A DNA stretch of 64,000 nt from assembly GCF_028583425.1 (NCBI RefSeq), contig NC_072793.1, positions 58,037,028 to 58,101,027 on the forward strand, given 5' to 3'. Within the stretch, counting starts at the first letter, position 1. The number at the start of each line of letters is the position of its first letter. Under the pieces are notes generated by a model. That model searched no databases. It was not told the origin of the DNA and saw nothing but the letters and a program-made list of their open reading frames with translations. Both the position numbers and the translations under genes were made by a program. Below are positions 22,201 through 34,200 of this stretch, one piece after another. The stretch comes from Eublepharis macularius (lineage: Eukaryota; Chordata; Lepidosauria; Squamata; Eublepharidae).

Positions 22201-25200
22201 GAATATGTCATGCTTCGTGGGGATGACCAAGGGGTCTTACTCCACCACGAAGATCAGGCCCCACTGACTAAATATCAGTTTTGGGCGGTGGCAGAGAGGG
22301 CACTTGACGATTGTCTTGTCGGGGGTCAAATTCGGAACCCACTCCTTCTGGATTGGTGCGGCCTCCACAGCAGCTGCTATGGGATACCCTCAGCAGGCGA
22401 TTCAGAGAGTGGGCAGGTGGCAGTCAAGGGCATTTCAGTCCTATGTCCAGCGTCTGCAGCAGTTTTAAATGGCAAACTACTTGTTCTTTCCTCAGGTGCC
22501 GTGTCGGGCCAGGAGAGGAAGAGAATCCTGATTTGTGGCCACAGCATGGTGTTCTGGGTGGCCAATCAAGCCAAGAGAACACAGTTTGGATCCCAGCTGG
22601 GCCTGAGCGCTGTGGCCACGGTGGATTGGCAGGGCAGGCGTGGTCTCAGATGGCCTGGCCTGCTGCCTCTCCTGTTTAGGGGACAGAAAGGTCCTCCCCC
22701 ACACATTGTGGTCATTCACCTGGGTGGTAATGACCTTGGGTTGGTACAGGGCAAGGCCCTGTCAATGCAGGTAGCTGAGGACCTTGAATACATAAGCAGC
22801 CAATGGACGGGTGTGCTTATAGTATGGTCAGAGATGCTACAGCGACGGGTTTGGCGGGAGGCCTTTGACACCAGGGCGATAGAGAGGGACCGACAGAAGG
22901 CTAACCACGCCATTAAGAGGTCTTTGGGGCAAGGCTTGGGTATTTATTTGCCATACCCCAAGATTAGGGCCGAATTTGCCCACCTGTATAGAGGCGACGG
23001 TGTCCACCTGGCACCTGAGGGCAATGATATTTTTCTAGATGACCTGCGGCAAGGGCTTCGGGTGGCTCTAGGCCACCTGTGGGGCGCGAGGGTCTAAGCA
23101 GAGGCTTGACCCTTGCGGTGGCAGGAGATTTTGGGAATAGGGTGCGGGCCGGTGAGCCCCTCTGGCATTTCCCCATGCGTGGGGTGCAGGGCTGCCAGGA
23201 CGGCGGGATGCTTTTGACGGCTCCTTGCTAAGAGGGCAGGCGCCTGAGGGGATCCCCAGGAGCAAGGCCTAACCTCATGCTAGTCGGCTGGGGCGTAAAG
23301 GGTGCTTGAGGGGGGATCCAAGGCCTGGCTGCCGGGTTCCAGCCATTCAGGAGATGGCCTATACCCAGGGCAGTGGGGCTTGCCCAGACAGGCAAGGCGG
23401 TGGTCAGTGGTATGACCCCAGGGCTTGACCTGTACCGCTTAGTTAGCTCTTGCCGTGCATTACATTTATGGTTATTTTAATAAACGGCCCTTTATTCCAA
23501 GCCTGTGTCTGTCTCTTCCTTCCGGCTGGGGTTTCAATGATAATTACAAGACAAAGTACAGTTGTAGTAGTCAAGGAATACAGTAATTCTCTTTTCCCAA
23601 AGAAGCTAGCTTGACTTGATATAGCTGGAGAGGGCATGGAAAGTATTGTCTGGGTTCAGTGTCACACATGTTAGATGGAGGAATCACAAAAGATGATTGG
23701 TACATAAATTGATTGTCCTCACTATATCCGAGCACTAGACTATCCTTCTCTCACAGAATAAAACAAAATAACAGTAATGAATAGGTTGCATAAATAAAAC
23801 AGTTAACAATGAGTGGTTCTGTTCAACAAACCTTTCTGGGTATGCATCAGGTATATTCTTGGGCGGCAAAAGACTCTGTTTAGCTAGTGGTTTAGTTGTT
23901 CTGGAAGGGAATGTATTAAAGAATTGCGAAGGTGGCTGAGGAACTGGCCTTTGGGGAACATCTACAAAGAGAAAAGCAAAAAAGTCCATTTAAACAGATT
24001 CTGATCAGCTATACATTAGTTAATTGAAACCACTTAGTTTTACTTGGAAAGGTGTTAGGGAGATCTAGGGTTTTTAGCTGGCTGTCCATTGAACTTCTGC
24101 CCCCTCCTCTGGTATCAGTTTTGAATTCAACAGGCATCAAGTCTTCTATATGTATTCTATTAGTTCGACAGATTCCATTGATAGCTTTGCCTTGCATGCA
24201 CGAGATGTCCTGCACTTACAATATTTTTTTATTTACAAAATAAAAGAAAACTATTTACAAAACAAAATAAAACAAAATTTATATCCTGTCTTTCAATGGC
24301 AGCTAACCATTGAAACAAAGCATTTAAATACACCATAAAACCAATTAAAATCCAAACATGTAAGACTCCGAAATAGCAATTAAAACATAAGACAGAAAGA
24401 AGGGGTCACTGAGGCAAAGCCAGACGTTCACACACCGGCAGAAGATAGTGACTGAAGACAGATTTCATGAAATGATTACTGTTCAAGGTCAATGTAGGAG
24501 GCACCTGTGTGTGTGAGATGTGGTGATATGTATATGTGTGTGAGAGAAGTACTGGCACAGGAGAAGGCCTCTGCACACAGACAGGAAGGACTACAATATT
24601 GGCAAAGAGTTCTAAATCCATGACAAAATCTAATAGATTTTTACTGGTCCATTCTGGAACATTAGTACTACTGGTTGGACTGTATTTCCTGCTCCATCCC
24701 CTATGGAGCTGAATTTGCACATCTGTAATACACATAATACTAGTGGATAATAGCCATCTAAATGGAGAATTCATTCCTATGAGATGTCCAGTCTTGCTGG
24801 ATTCATCCTTTCAAGGACAGTGCACAGATGCCAGGGAATAAAGAAGCTGAAAGGAAGTTGATTTTTTTTAGCTTTTATGCAGTCTTGTTGCTACCTTATC
24901 ACCTGCCTCAATGCTGAGATTTGGAACATGGTCATATGGGAGAGTCCTGTGCCTCTGATTTCATGTTTTACCTGTCTAGAGAGGACACGTGCTTAAAATT
25001 AGGAGTGAGGCCATAAGAATATACAAGTTTCAGAGCACTGAGAGTTCTGTAAGTCAAAAGAAAGACCTGAACTCTATGGAAGAAAAAGGCGTTGCAGGTA
25101 CTTGAGCACTAATCCAGTTAACCCTACCCCCCCCAATGTATTTAATTACAATATATAAAGGAATAATGAAACATTACATACTGACAGCTTCCACCTGAAA

Positions 25201-28200
25201 GAAAATAAAATAACTAAGTTAAAATTAGGGCTGTTGCTAGTTTTAAAAAGAATAATCAATTGTATGCATTTTAATTGCATATAAAGCATTACTTCTTTTT
25301 ATATAATATCTTCTTTCTGTTCTATGAAAGATTAGGTCACATGAAGGTATACCACCCAGCTCATTTAGCTATCATGGTCATTCACAGTAAGCTTAGGGGT
25401 GGAAACTAGTGGATCTCCGCAAGAGCCATTAGGAAGGCAGTTTCTTTGATAAGAACGGGCTCAACACTTCATGGGTATTTAGCCTCCTAGTGCTGCCCGT
25501 TTGTCATCATCAGAGTGGAATCCCCTGTTTTTCTGATGGCAAAGGTAGACTGAGTCCCTCTCTCCTCTGTTAAATAAGTTGTTAGGGGTGGAGACCTACA
25601 GATGGAACATCATCATCATCCTACTTGGCAGTTCTTTTTATTGCTGAGTACAAAATGAACAACACCAAGTTAGCCAATACTTCATCCTTGGAGAGGGCTC
25701 AGGTCTATTGACTGCACCTTGTGGTGCTAGGAATATTACCCAGCGGCCTGACAGAAGTGCATTTGCACAATCTGCTGCTGCTGAGGACAGATTTCAGGGG
25801 TGGCGGGGTGGGGGGAGTTGGGACTATGCTGACACTTTGTTATTTTTCTGCAACCACTACGTCCCCCCTCCTCCCCCACACTGATATCCCTGGGATGTCT
25901 AGCTATGAAATATTTCTTTACAATTATATGAATTATGAACCTTCACAAGCTGAAAGTGATTATTTTAAGGAGCTGGATTTCAGAAAGGAATTGCTCAGCA
26001 TCACTTAAGAATTAACCAGGAGGGTCTCGGTACTGTATACAAAATATAAAAGCTTCCCAGAAGCAGCTGGCACTACTAAAACTGGGACCATATTAACAGT
26101 CTTCTGGTATGATGCAAATAATTAGCATTCACTAACAAAAGAACTAGCTTATACTAATTGCAGGATGTGTAGTATTCAAATGTGTTTTTTAAAATAAGTT
26201 TTTCACGTATAACAAATGTACCACAGACTTTTGTGATCAGCGTACTCACTTCTGCCTTTCTTTCAGATACCTGGTTGTTCCTAAAAGGGAAAATAATACT
26301 TTAAAAAAAATGTGCATATAATGGGAATAAGATGAGTGATTAGTAAGTACTAAGTATATTTATGAAATGAAATCATGTGGTCATCAAGTCATTGCCACTC
26401 AACCTGTAAGATGTAGCTAAGTAATGCAAAAAGTTCCAACAAAATTGGGAAAGTATGACTGACTAGGGATAACTTTGTCCAACTCCTCTTTCAGTTTCAA
26501 AGTACATTTAGAATAAGTTAACCAAGTCCACTGAATGAAATACTCTCCCAAATGAAAAGCTTTTAGAGAGTTTTTCAAGAAATAACTTTCTAACCAATCA
26601 AAAACCTTTTCAGCTAAACCTTACCATGCTATTAATCCTCCTGTTTCTCAGGCAGTTTTGTCCTGGTGAACACCACTGGAAATCAATTGCTTGTGGATTG
26701 ATTTGGGAGCGGGACAGAAGTGCAGTCCAGGGAGGGATTTGGCATCACCCTCCTGCCTTATATTGCCCTTATATTCTGACAGAACTTGTACCGGTTTTAC
26801 CTAGTTTCAAGTGAGTGAGTATTTTAGTCTGCAGTAGAAGAGCAAGATTTGAGTTGAGTTCAGTGACACCTTAAAGATCAACAAGATTTACAAGATATCA
26901 GCTTTCAAGAGCATGCTTGGTCTTCAAAGTGTTACTAGACTTGAATCTTGCTAATGCCTAGTTTGCCCACTTTTAAACTTCGATTTTGGTTTCTAGTTGT
27001 AGCAAACTGTGATGGATTTTTATTGGACATGTGGTTTCCCAAAGTTCTTCCAAGTCTATTTAGAAAGATGCCTTTATCAATGGCAAAGTCAATTGTGTCA
27101 ACATAGAAAGAAAACAGCAGATCTTTCCCATGGTCATGCTAAGTTATTTAAATAAATGTGAATCTATGTTTACTGTAAGGATGGTGGTATCCTTCTAGAG
27201 GTTGGATTAAGTCTTTCATGATTATCGTTTGATGGCACAGGAGGCTTTTGTATCTTTTCCAACTCTTTCCCCAGAAATCTTAAACAGAAGAGAAAAAAAG
27301 ATGAAAGGTGTTAATTGCTTTTAATATGCCATGTTAAGTGGGAAAATTTGAGTATCTCTGCCACAAAAAATTAGTTTTACCTCAGCTGTGGTGTCAAAGA
27401 CTGCAAGAAAGGAAAAGTTAAAAAGAAATGGTAAATACATTTTTAAAAATGAATTAAAATGTGATAGAATAATATGGAAAGGATGTCTTACCATTTCAGG
27501 AAATATTCCTCTTTTGCCTGAAATGATTTTAAAATTAAATCAAAAGAAAAAAGAAGGTAAGTAAAAGTTGTTTCGTTTGGATGGTTTCCCTGATGAGGTT
27601 TAATATGGCTGTAGTGATGTAGGTAGAATATTGGACTAGGATTGGGGATATCAAGATTCAGATCTCCCACTCAGGTGTGAAGTCTGCTGGGCAGTCACTC
27701 TCTTGAACCTAGCTCATAGGGCTGTTGCGGAACTATAGTGGACAAGAAGAGAATCTCTGCCCTGGGCTCCTTAGAGGAAAGGCAGGATAAAAATGTAACA
27801 GATAGAAATGTATTCACTTTAATGGAAAATCATAATTTTTGCTTGGAGCTAGTAGGTACATTTGTTAACATACTATTTTAAAGACTACAAAAATATATGC
27901 TAACACTTTCTGCTTTCTCATGGCTGTTATCTCTAATCAAGTATTTAGATTAAACAGCTAATTACTCTTCGGACAATAAGCATCTACTTGACAGATCAAC
28001 TAAGTAGTAAACATCTCTTTAAAAAGGCACATCTGAGGACCGCTCTGTGCTCTGAACACTTTTACTAGCAGTGAAATGCTGTCACATACTCCAACGAGGC
28101 AATGATGGAACATTATGTTTATTGTATGTAGTCTGGGTTATAGGTATGTAACTTAAAACTTGAGGTTGAAGACAGAGTTTTAAATGTAATTACTGTTTTT

Positions 28201-31200
28201 ACATCATCTTATACTTTATAAAAATCTATCATACTACCCCTTTGTGAAATACATCAGATATTTATTTACTTCTTTATACCCCATCTTTCTTCTAAACGGT
28301 CATGTATCATGATGAAAAGCCATTCAAAAAGTTGCTATAATAAATGAATTTCACATTGTATCCTCCAGTATGCTTTTGTTTGCATGAAGACTTTTGGCCT
28401 ATGAAGATTTTTCAGGTCTTCTGTAGGATACTCAACAGAAATACCCAAGATGTTCCAAGGTTACTTTATTCCGATCCCACGTATTTACAGACTTGTGCCT
28501 CAGTTACAGAAATGCTGCCTGCTTATCAGACCATATCAATAGCCCATAACATTCTTCTCCAGCTTTACTTTTCAGATCACAATCTCTGGTTTTGTAACAG
28601 TTTGAAGTATATATTTGCCCATGGGCATCTTCTTTCAATGTGTTGTATTGCACTGAAAAAATAATGTTAGCAGTTACCATAAATAAGTGCTAACCTCCTC
28701 TTAGTGCATCTCTGTCAAATAGTGGCCCAGATCGATTCAGTGGGGGCTTTTTGGTTCGATCTATAGGAGCTGGAATGAAATAGAAACAGTGTGGCAAATA
28801 GCAGACTTATACATAACCCTCCCCACAAAGCATTTTATATGACTTCTGTATAACACAAAGTAGAATTCCTCTTTAGAATTACAATAATCAGTGAGTTAAG
28901 AACCTGATCAGTTAAGAGGGTTAAGGTAAAGCTGAGAAAATGCCTTATATAATGAGCAATGGCAATGTACAAAAGGATGTAATTTAAAAACAGGAGAGAA
29001 TAAAAGCTACTTACGTTTAAACATCTTGATGTTTTTTTCTCTGTTAGTCTCATTGCTTGAAGGTGAAGAGAAGAGAGACTGAAAAAATAATAGATCCAGT
29101 CAATGGTTTAAATCAGTCTTTGCATTATGATTCTTTGCTAATAGCTGTCAACCCAGGGATCTGAGAGCTATGAGGTATCATATAGAAAGGGTTTGCATTT
29201 ACCAGTAACCATTGTTTATTGAATATCTTCCATGCAGGCACATATTACAGGCCTGCCATTCTGAGAATTTTCTTAAGCTCTTTAAAGCTCCCATAGGGAG
29301 TACTTCTCCCTGAGAGCGCAATACCTCAGTTTTCCCACCTAAATGGTATGTGCTCTAATGGCATTTCTTCCAAAGAAGAATCAACCCTCGGTTTTCCTAA
29401 GATGCTCTGAGCTCAACCCTGGATTATTCCAAACCAGAGTTCACAGCAGGGCAGAGGGGAAGGGAATGTCTACCTAAAGAGAAGACCATTGATAAACTAT
29501 GGTTACAGATAAGTGTAACTGTGACCATTTCCACACACGTTAAATAATGCACTTTCAATGCACTTTAGCAATCCTTTGGAAGTGGATTTTTTGTTCCACA
29601 CATGGAAAAGCAGTTCCAAATGTTCACTAAAGAGTATTGAAAGTGGATTGTCTAACGTGTATGGAAGCAGCCTCTGTTTCATTTGAATTTCTCTGTGCAG
29701 TCCAACATTAGGAGATTACCAAGCTACACACAAAAGAGAAATATGACACTTTACTGAACAACAACAACATAACAAGGTGCATAGCGCAACAATAAACATG
29801 ATAGTAACCCTGAGTAAAGTGTGCTTCCACAATGCATAGAACAATATGTTCATTTTTAAAAATTAAACAAGGAATACAGAACGGCTTTGCCTACAGCACA
29901 TTTTCATCTAGAGTTTATATCTACAGGCCTAGCATTTTACAAAAGTATCTGACCATGTAGTTGCCTTACAAATGTCCAGGAATGAAATGTTGACAATATT
30001 TGCAAGCAGCAATATTGTGCCCTTTACTGAGGCACAACAAGCATAACTCATGCTCATCTGTGTGGAGCATTTTGGGCCCACACTGAGCATTTCTTAAACA
30101 ATGTCTTCTGAGACATCTTGGGGAAGTTCAGAAAGGTGAGTAGATCGAAGGGATGAGCCAAAAATTTGCCTTCAGAAATAAATTCCCTCAGTAAAGTTTA
30201 AGTAAGATAGAGCAACACGGGAAAACTTCCTTTCCTCATGGTAGCTAAGAGAGAACAAAGGGAAGGGATCACTTCTACCTCAGAGCATGTGACCGTTTAG
30301 GCAGGTAAACAGAGGTATTGCACACTCTGGGAGAAGGGGCCCCTATTGGAGCTTCAAAAAACAAGAAAATTTTCTCTGAGCAGCAGATCTGCACATGCAC
30401 AATGTGTACCAATGTGTGCCTGCACAGAAGAATAAAGATGAACTGTTGCTTCTCTGTTTTGTTCTGTAGACATTTTTTGTTTGGGTGATAATCTGTGAGT
30501 ATATTTCAAAAATTAATGCACAGTTTTGAACCTGTTTCCAACCCATCTCTGACTGACACACACACACTTATAGCTGGAGAGAGTGTCTGTAGGCAACTAC
30601 AGGACAACAGTGTAAATAACCAGGGATGCAGAGGAGTTAGCTGTGTTAGTCTGTGGTAGCAAAATCAAAAAGAGTCCAGTAGCACCTTTAAGACTAACCA
30701 ATTTTATTGTAGCATAAGCTTTCGAGAATCAAGTTCTCTTCGTCAGATGCGTGGTACAGAAACTGATCAAATATAGAAGAGGAGGGGGGAGGAGGGGAGA
30801 CAGGGAGAGGTTCACAACGTGGAAGGTAATAGTAAGGATAGCTATAAATTGGTGTTTGGTAGTTTCCCAATTATTATTCCTTGTACAGATTTTTTTTAAA
30901 AAAACGTACCCCAGCACTTCTGTCTCCATGAGTTGCTGGTATTGGAGATGGTATTGGAGAGGGTACAGATCTCTGAGGAGGAACAGGAGGCTGAAGAGAT
31001 GTTTTAACTGTTGCAGCTCTATCTAAGGAAAGCAAGAACAGTCACAAAATATACAGAAAATCATACACCTTTGTATTTGGTTTTACTAAGGTCTTAATAG
31101 AGGTTCACTTTTAAGGGAGCATTTCAGAGAGATATATTTAAATTAATAGTTACATGATGTGAAGCACTTTTCCCCAGCTTTTCAGTTACATTTACCTATG

Positions 31201-34200
31201 ATAGGGCACATCTCAACAATAGCTGTCAAAGTTCAATTAAAATGAAGTTTTAAAAATCATTATTAGAAAAATATTGATTAAAATTTCTGATTAGAAAAAA
31301 GCCCTCTATTTGGCTTCTCCAAGCAATACTAACAGTGGAATTCAGGAACACTTTCCGAAGTGTAAGCTCCACTGTAAAAGTCTCACTGAGTAGACTTGTT
31401 AGGATTACACTGTGAATCTTTCCTTTATTTCAATAATGAAATTCTTGAAAGCAGATTTTACCTATGTATTCAGAAGGGGTTGGAATTGGTTTGGAAGGAA
31501 ATATAGCATTACGGTGGGTCTCATCATCATTGGAAGGAGGAGGTTCATAATCGCCATCATTTTCCTCTTCTGCACTATCTCCATCATTTGGTGTTTCGTA
31601 GTCTACCCCAGGTTCTTGGTCATCTGGACTTTCATAGTCATCACTTTCCTGTCAAAATAGAAGTGCCAGTTAAGCTTAACATAGCAAAGTTGTGGTTTCA
31701 TACACCTATGCCTCGTTGAAAATTGTACAGTTCTTTACAAACACAATTAAACCTTATTTATCTAATTTTTTTAAGGGGAGAGGTTTACATGAACAACCCT
31801 CATAGGTTTGGGAAAATAGGAACCTACTGAGTCTAGATTACCATTCATTAACAGTCAGACTTTCTTTCAAGCAGTCTCAGGACCAAGGACAGATGATTGC
31901 AGGCGAGTGCTAAATGGTGGGAGGAGAGCGGGGAGGGGGCACGGCGACAAGAAACACACAGACACAGTGCTGGAGGTAAAGAGGCCACAACTTTATTGAG
32001 ATTACAGCTCGGGAGCAAAGGAGCGCATAGGGCACGGATCCGAGCATCGGCTGACCCGTCTGCCAAGCCGATGAGCCACACGCCCCCTCAGACCCCTGCT
32101 GAGGGGGGAAACCATGGGATGACAGTCAGTGGGATGCCAGGTGGGTGTACACCCCTGTGTGGATCATCCCCTGTCACCTGGGAGTGAGGCGGACTGACAG
32201 CCCCCATCTGGGCATGCACCGGCCATTCCTCACTCCCCAGACCCCTTATGGGGATCCCCATAATAGGGAAACTGAGCCTGAGGGCCCTGTTTCCCCCCAA
32301 ACGGATCGGTGCCCAATGCCCCAATCCGCAGCCTGCTCACTCCAAAGTTGTGACAAAAGGGAGGGCTGGGTGGGATGCCGCCACGGGCCAAGTGCTGAGG
32401 GGCGGGGATCAGCTATCTGACCAGGGGCCCATGCCGGATGTGCCTGGGCGGAGTCACCTGGCCCCTGGACATTCCCCGCCCCTCCACAACATGGTGGCCA
32501 CCATGCTGCTTCCCACTCGCCTCCCCCCGCATGGCCCGCAACTCAGGCCCCCAGGTGAGTCTGGGAACTGTTATTTGCAGGCGAGTGCTAAATGGTGGGA
32601 GGAGAGCGGGGAGGGGGCACGGCGACAAGAAACACACAGACACAGTGCTGGAGGTAAAGAGGCCACAACTTTATTGAGATTACAGCTCGGGAGCAAAGGC
32701 GCACATAGGGCACGGATCCGAGCATCGGCTGACCCGTCTGCCAAGCCGTTGAGCCACACGCCTCCTCAGACCCCTGCTGAGGGGGGGAACCATGGGGTGA
32801 CAATCAGTGGGATGCCAGGTGGGTGTACACCCCTGTGTGGATCATCCCGTCACCTGGGAGTGAGGCAGACTGACAGCCCCCGTCTGGGCATGCACCAGCC
32901 ATTCCTCACTCCCCAGGCCCCTTATGGGGATCCCCATAATAGGGAAACTGAGCCTGAGGGCCCTGTTTCCCCCCAAACGGATCGGTGCCCAATGCCCCAA
33001 TCCGCCACAAGAGCCACAAAATGGCTCACCACCAACACTCCAAGAGCTACAAAACCAAAACAAGCGGGCCCCTCAGTGTTGTACATCCATACGTCCAGAC
33101 CCCAGCTGGAAGGACATCACCAGGCAAGAACCATCACCATACCACGATAGCTGACCAGGGAAGAATCACCCCATGGGACTCCCCTGGTCGCCCCTCAGCC
33201 CCTGCCCCCTGCATCCTATTCAATCGGGGCAGGGCACCATGAAACTCTCTAGCCCATTGTTCAAGGAGGCTCATCCTGAGCCGGAGCCCCCTGAGGAGCC
33301 CCCTGGTGGTGCTGAAGAACTGCAGGATGCCCACGTTCCAGGAAGAACTGCAGGATGCCACTGCCAGGATCCACTGTGCTGGCGCACCCCCTTCAAGACC
33401 TGGCCACCTTGTCACCACAGGACCTGGCCGTCGCCGTCCTCTCTGGCAAGTCCATACCAGAACCAGGTCAGAACCTGCAGCTAAAAAGAGAGCATCAGCG
33501 GGGAGCTAAGCACGTCTGGCTGTGTGAAACACCCCCATCCACAGCAGGGAATCCCTGGAGCATCCTGCTGGTGACCACCTTCCCCCAGGAAATGGGAGGG
33601 GGGAGAAGGCAGACCACACCAATGGCAAGGGCATGCATTCCAGGGGGGGCACCTGGATGGCACGGTGACCCCTGCTCTATGCCCAGAGGAAGGCGAAAAA
33701 CCTCCAGAACCCCAGAGTCAATCAGGCCTTCCTTCCTGACCCCGAATTGGTGATCGGCACTACCCTGGGCACGTGAGAAAGGACCACAGAGCTAGACCGG
33801 GTATACCCCTCTAGATGTTGGGGGCAAGGCCCCATGCCCCCGAGGATGAGCAGCATACAGCCAAGGCTATGGACATTGGGTGACTCAGGCAAAACACTAA
33901 AGCCCCATCTGAGAGGGCTGCTGAGATGGAGAAAGCACACAGTCCTAGAACTCCCTTGAACCCATGATGAGTGGTTACAAATTTCCACAGTTCGCTGGCA
34001 ACAGGTCCAGCCCATAACTCCATCCAGGATGTGCCCAAAGAACCAGTCCCCTAGGGTTCCGCAGTGCATATTCCACGTACTGCAGCATACTGGGCTGAAG
34101 AAAACTTGTTAGTTGACCACGCAAGGTGAACTTGTGCACACCATTTGGTAAAGGTAGTCCCCCGTGGACACCGAGTCATCACTGACCCATGGGGGATGTT

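Larger units (their letters stand above)
17715..23530 (+). mobile_element. Ngaro-type tyrosine-recombinase retrotransposon (degenerate)
   Basis: In order: a CpG-rich 5' region, an 89-bp tandem array (18424-18856), gag remnant, partial reverse transcriptase, RNase H, tyrosine recombinase, an SGNH-hydrolase ORF and a 3' end with AATAAA at 23479-23484. RT plus tyrosine recombinase with no integrase defines the DIRS order, and a hydrolase ORF is typical of the Ngaro group. It lies antisense in an LCP2 intron. Frameshifts, stops, an RT deletion and a recombinase duplication show it is dead. The outer limits are estimated from the change in base composition and the poly(A)-like end; I could not match its terminal repeats. 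Confidence 0.82.

Noticed and set aside
24406-24774. 122-residue minus-strand open frame between LCP2 exons
   Set aside because: No acceptor/donor pair in phase with LCP2 and no similarity to the protein.
32248-33150. 300-residue open frame
   Set aside because: It reads through repeat blocks A2 and B1 of the second Ngaro-type element, and the same peptide appears in the duplicated block. No domain; a by-product of GC-rich repeats.
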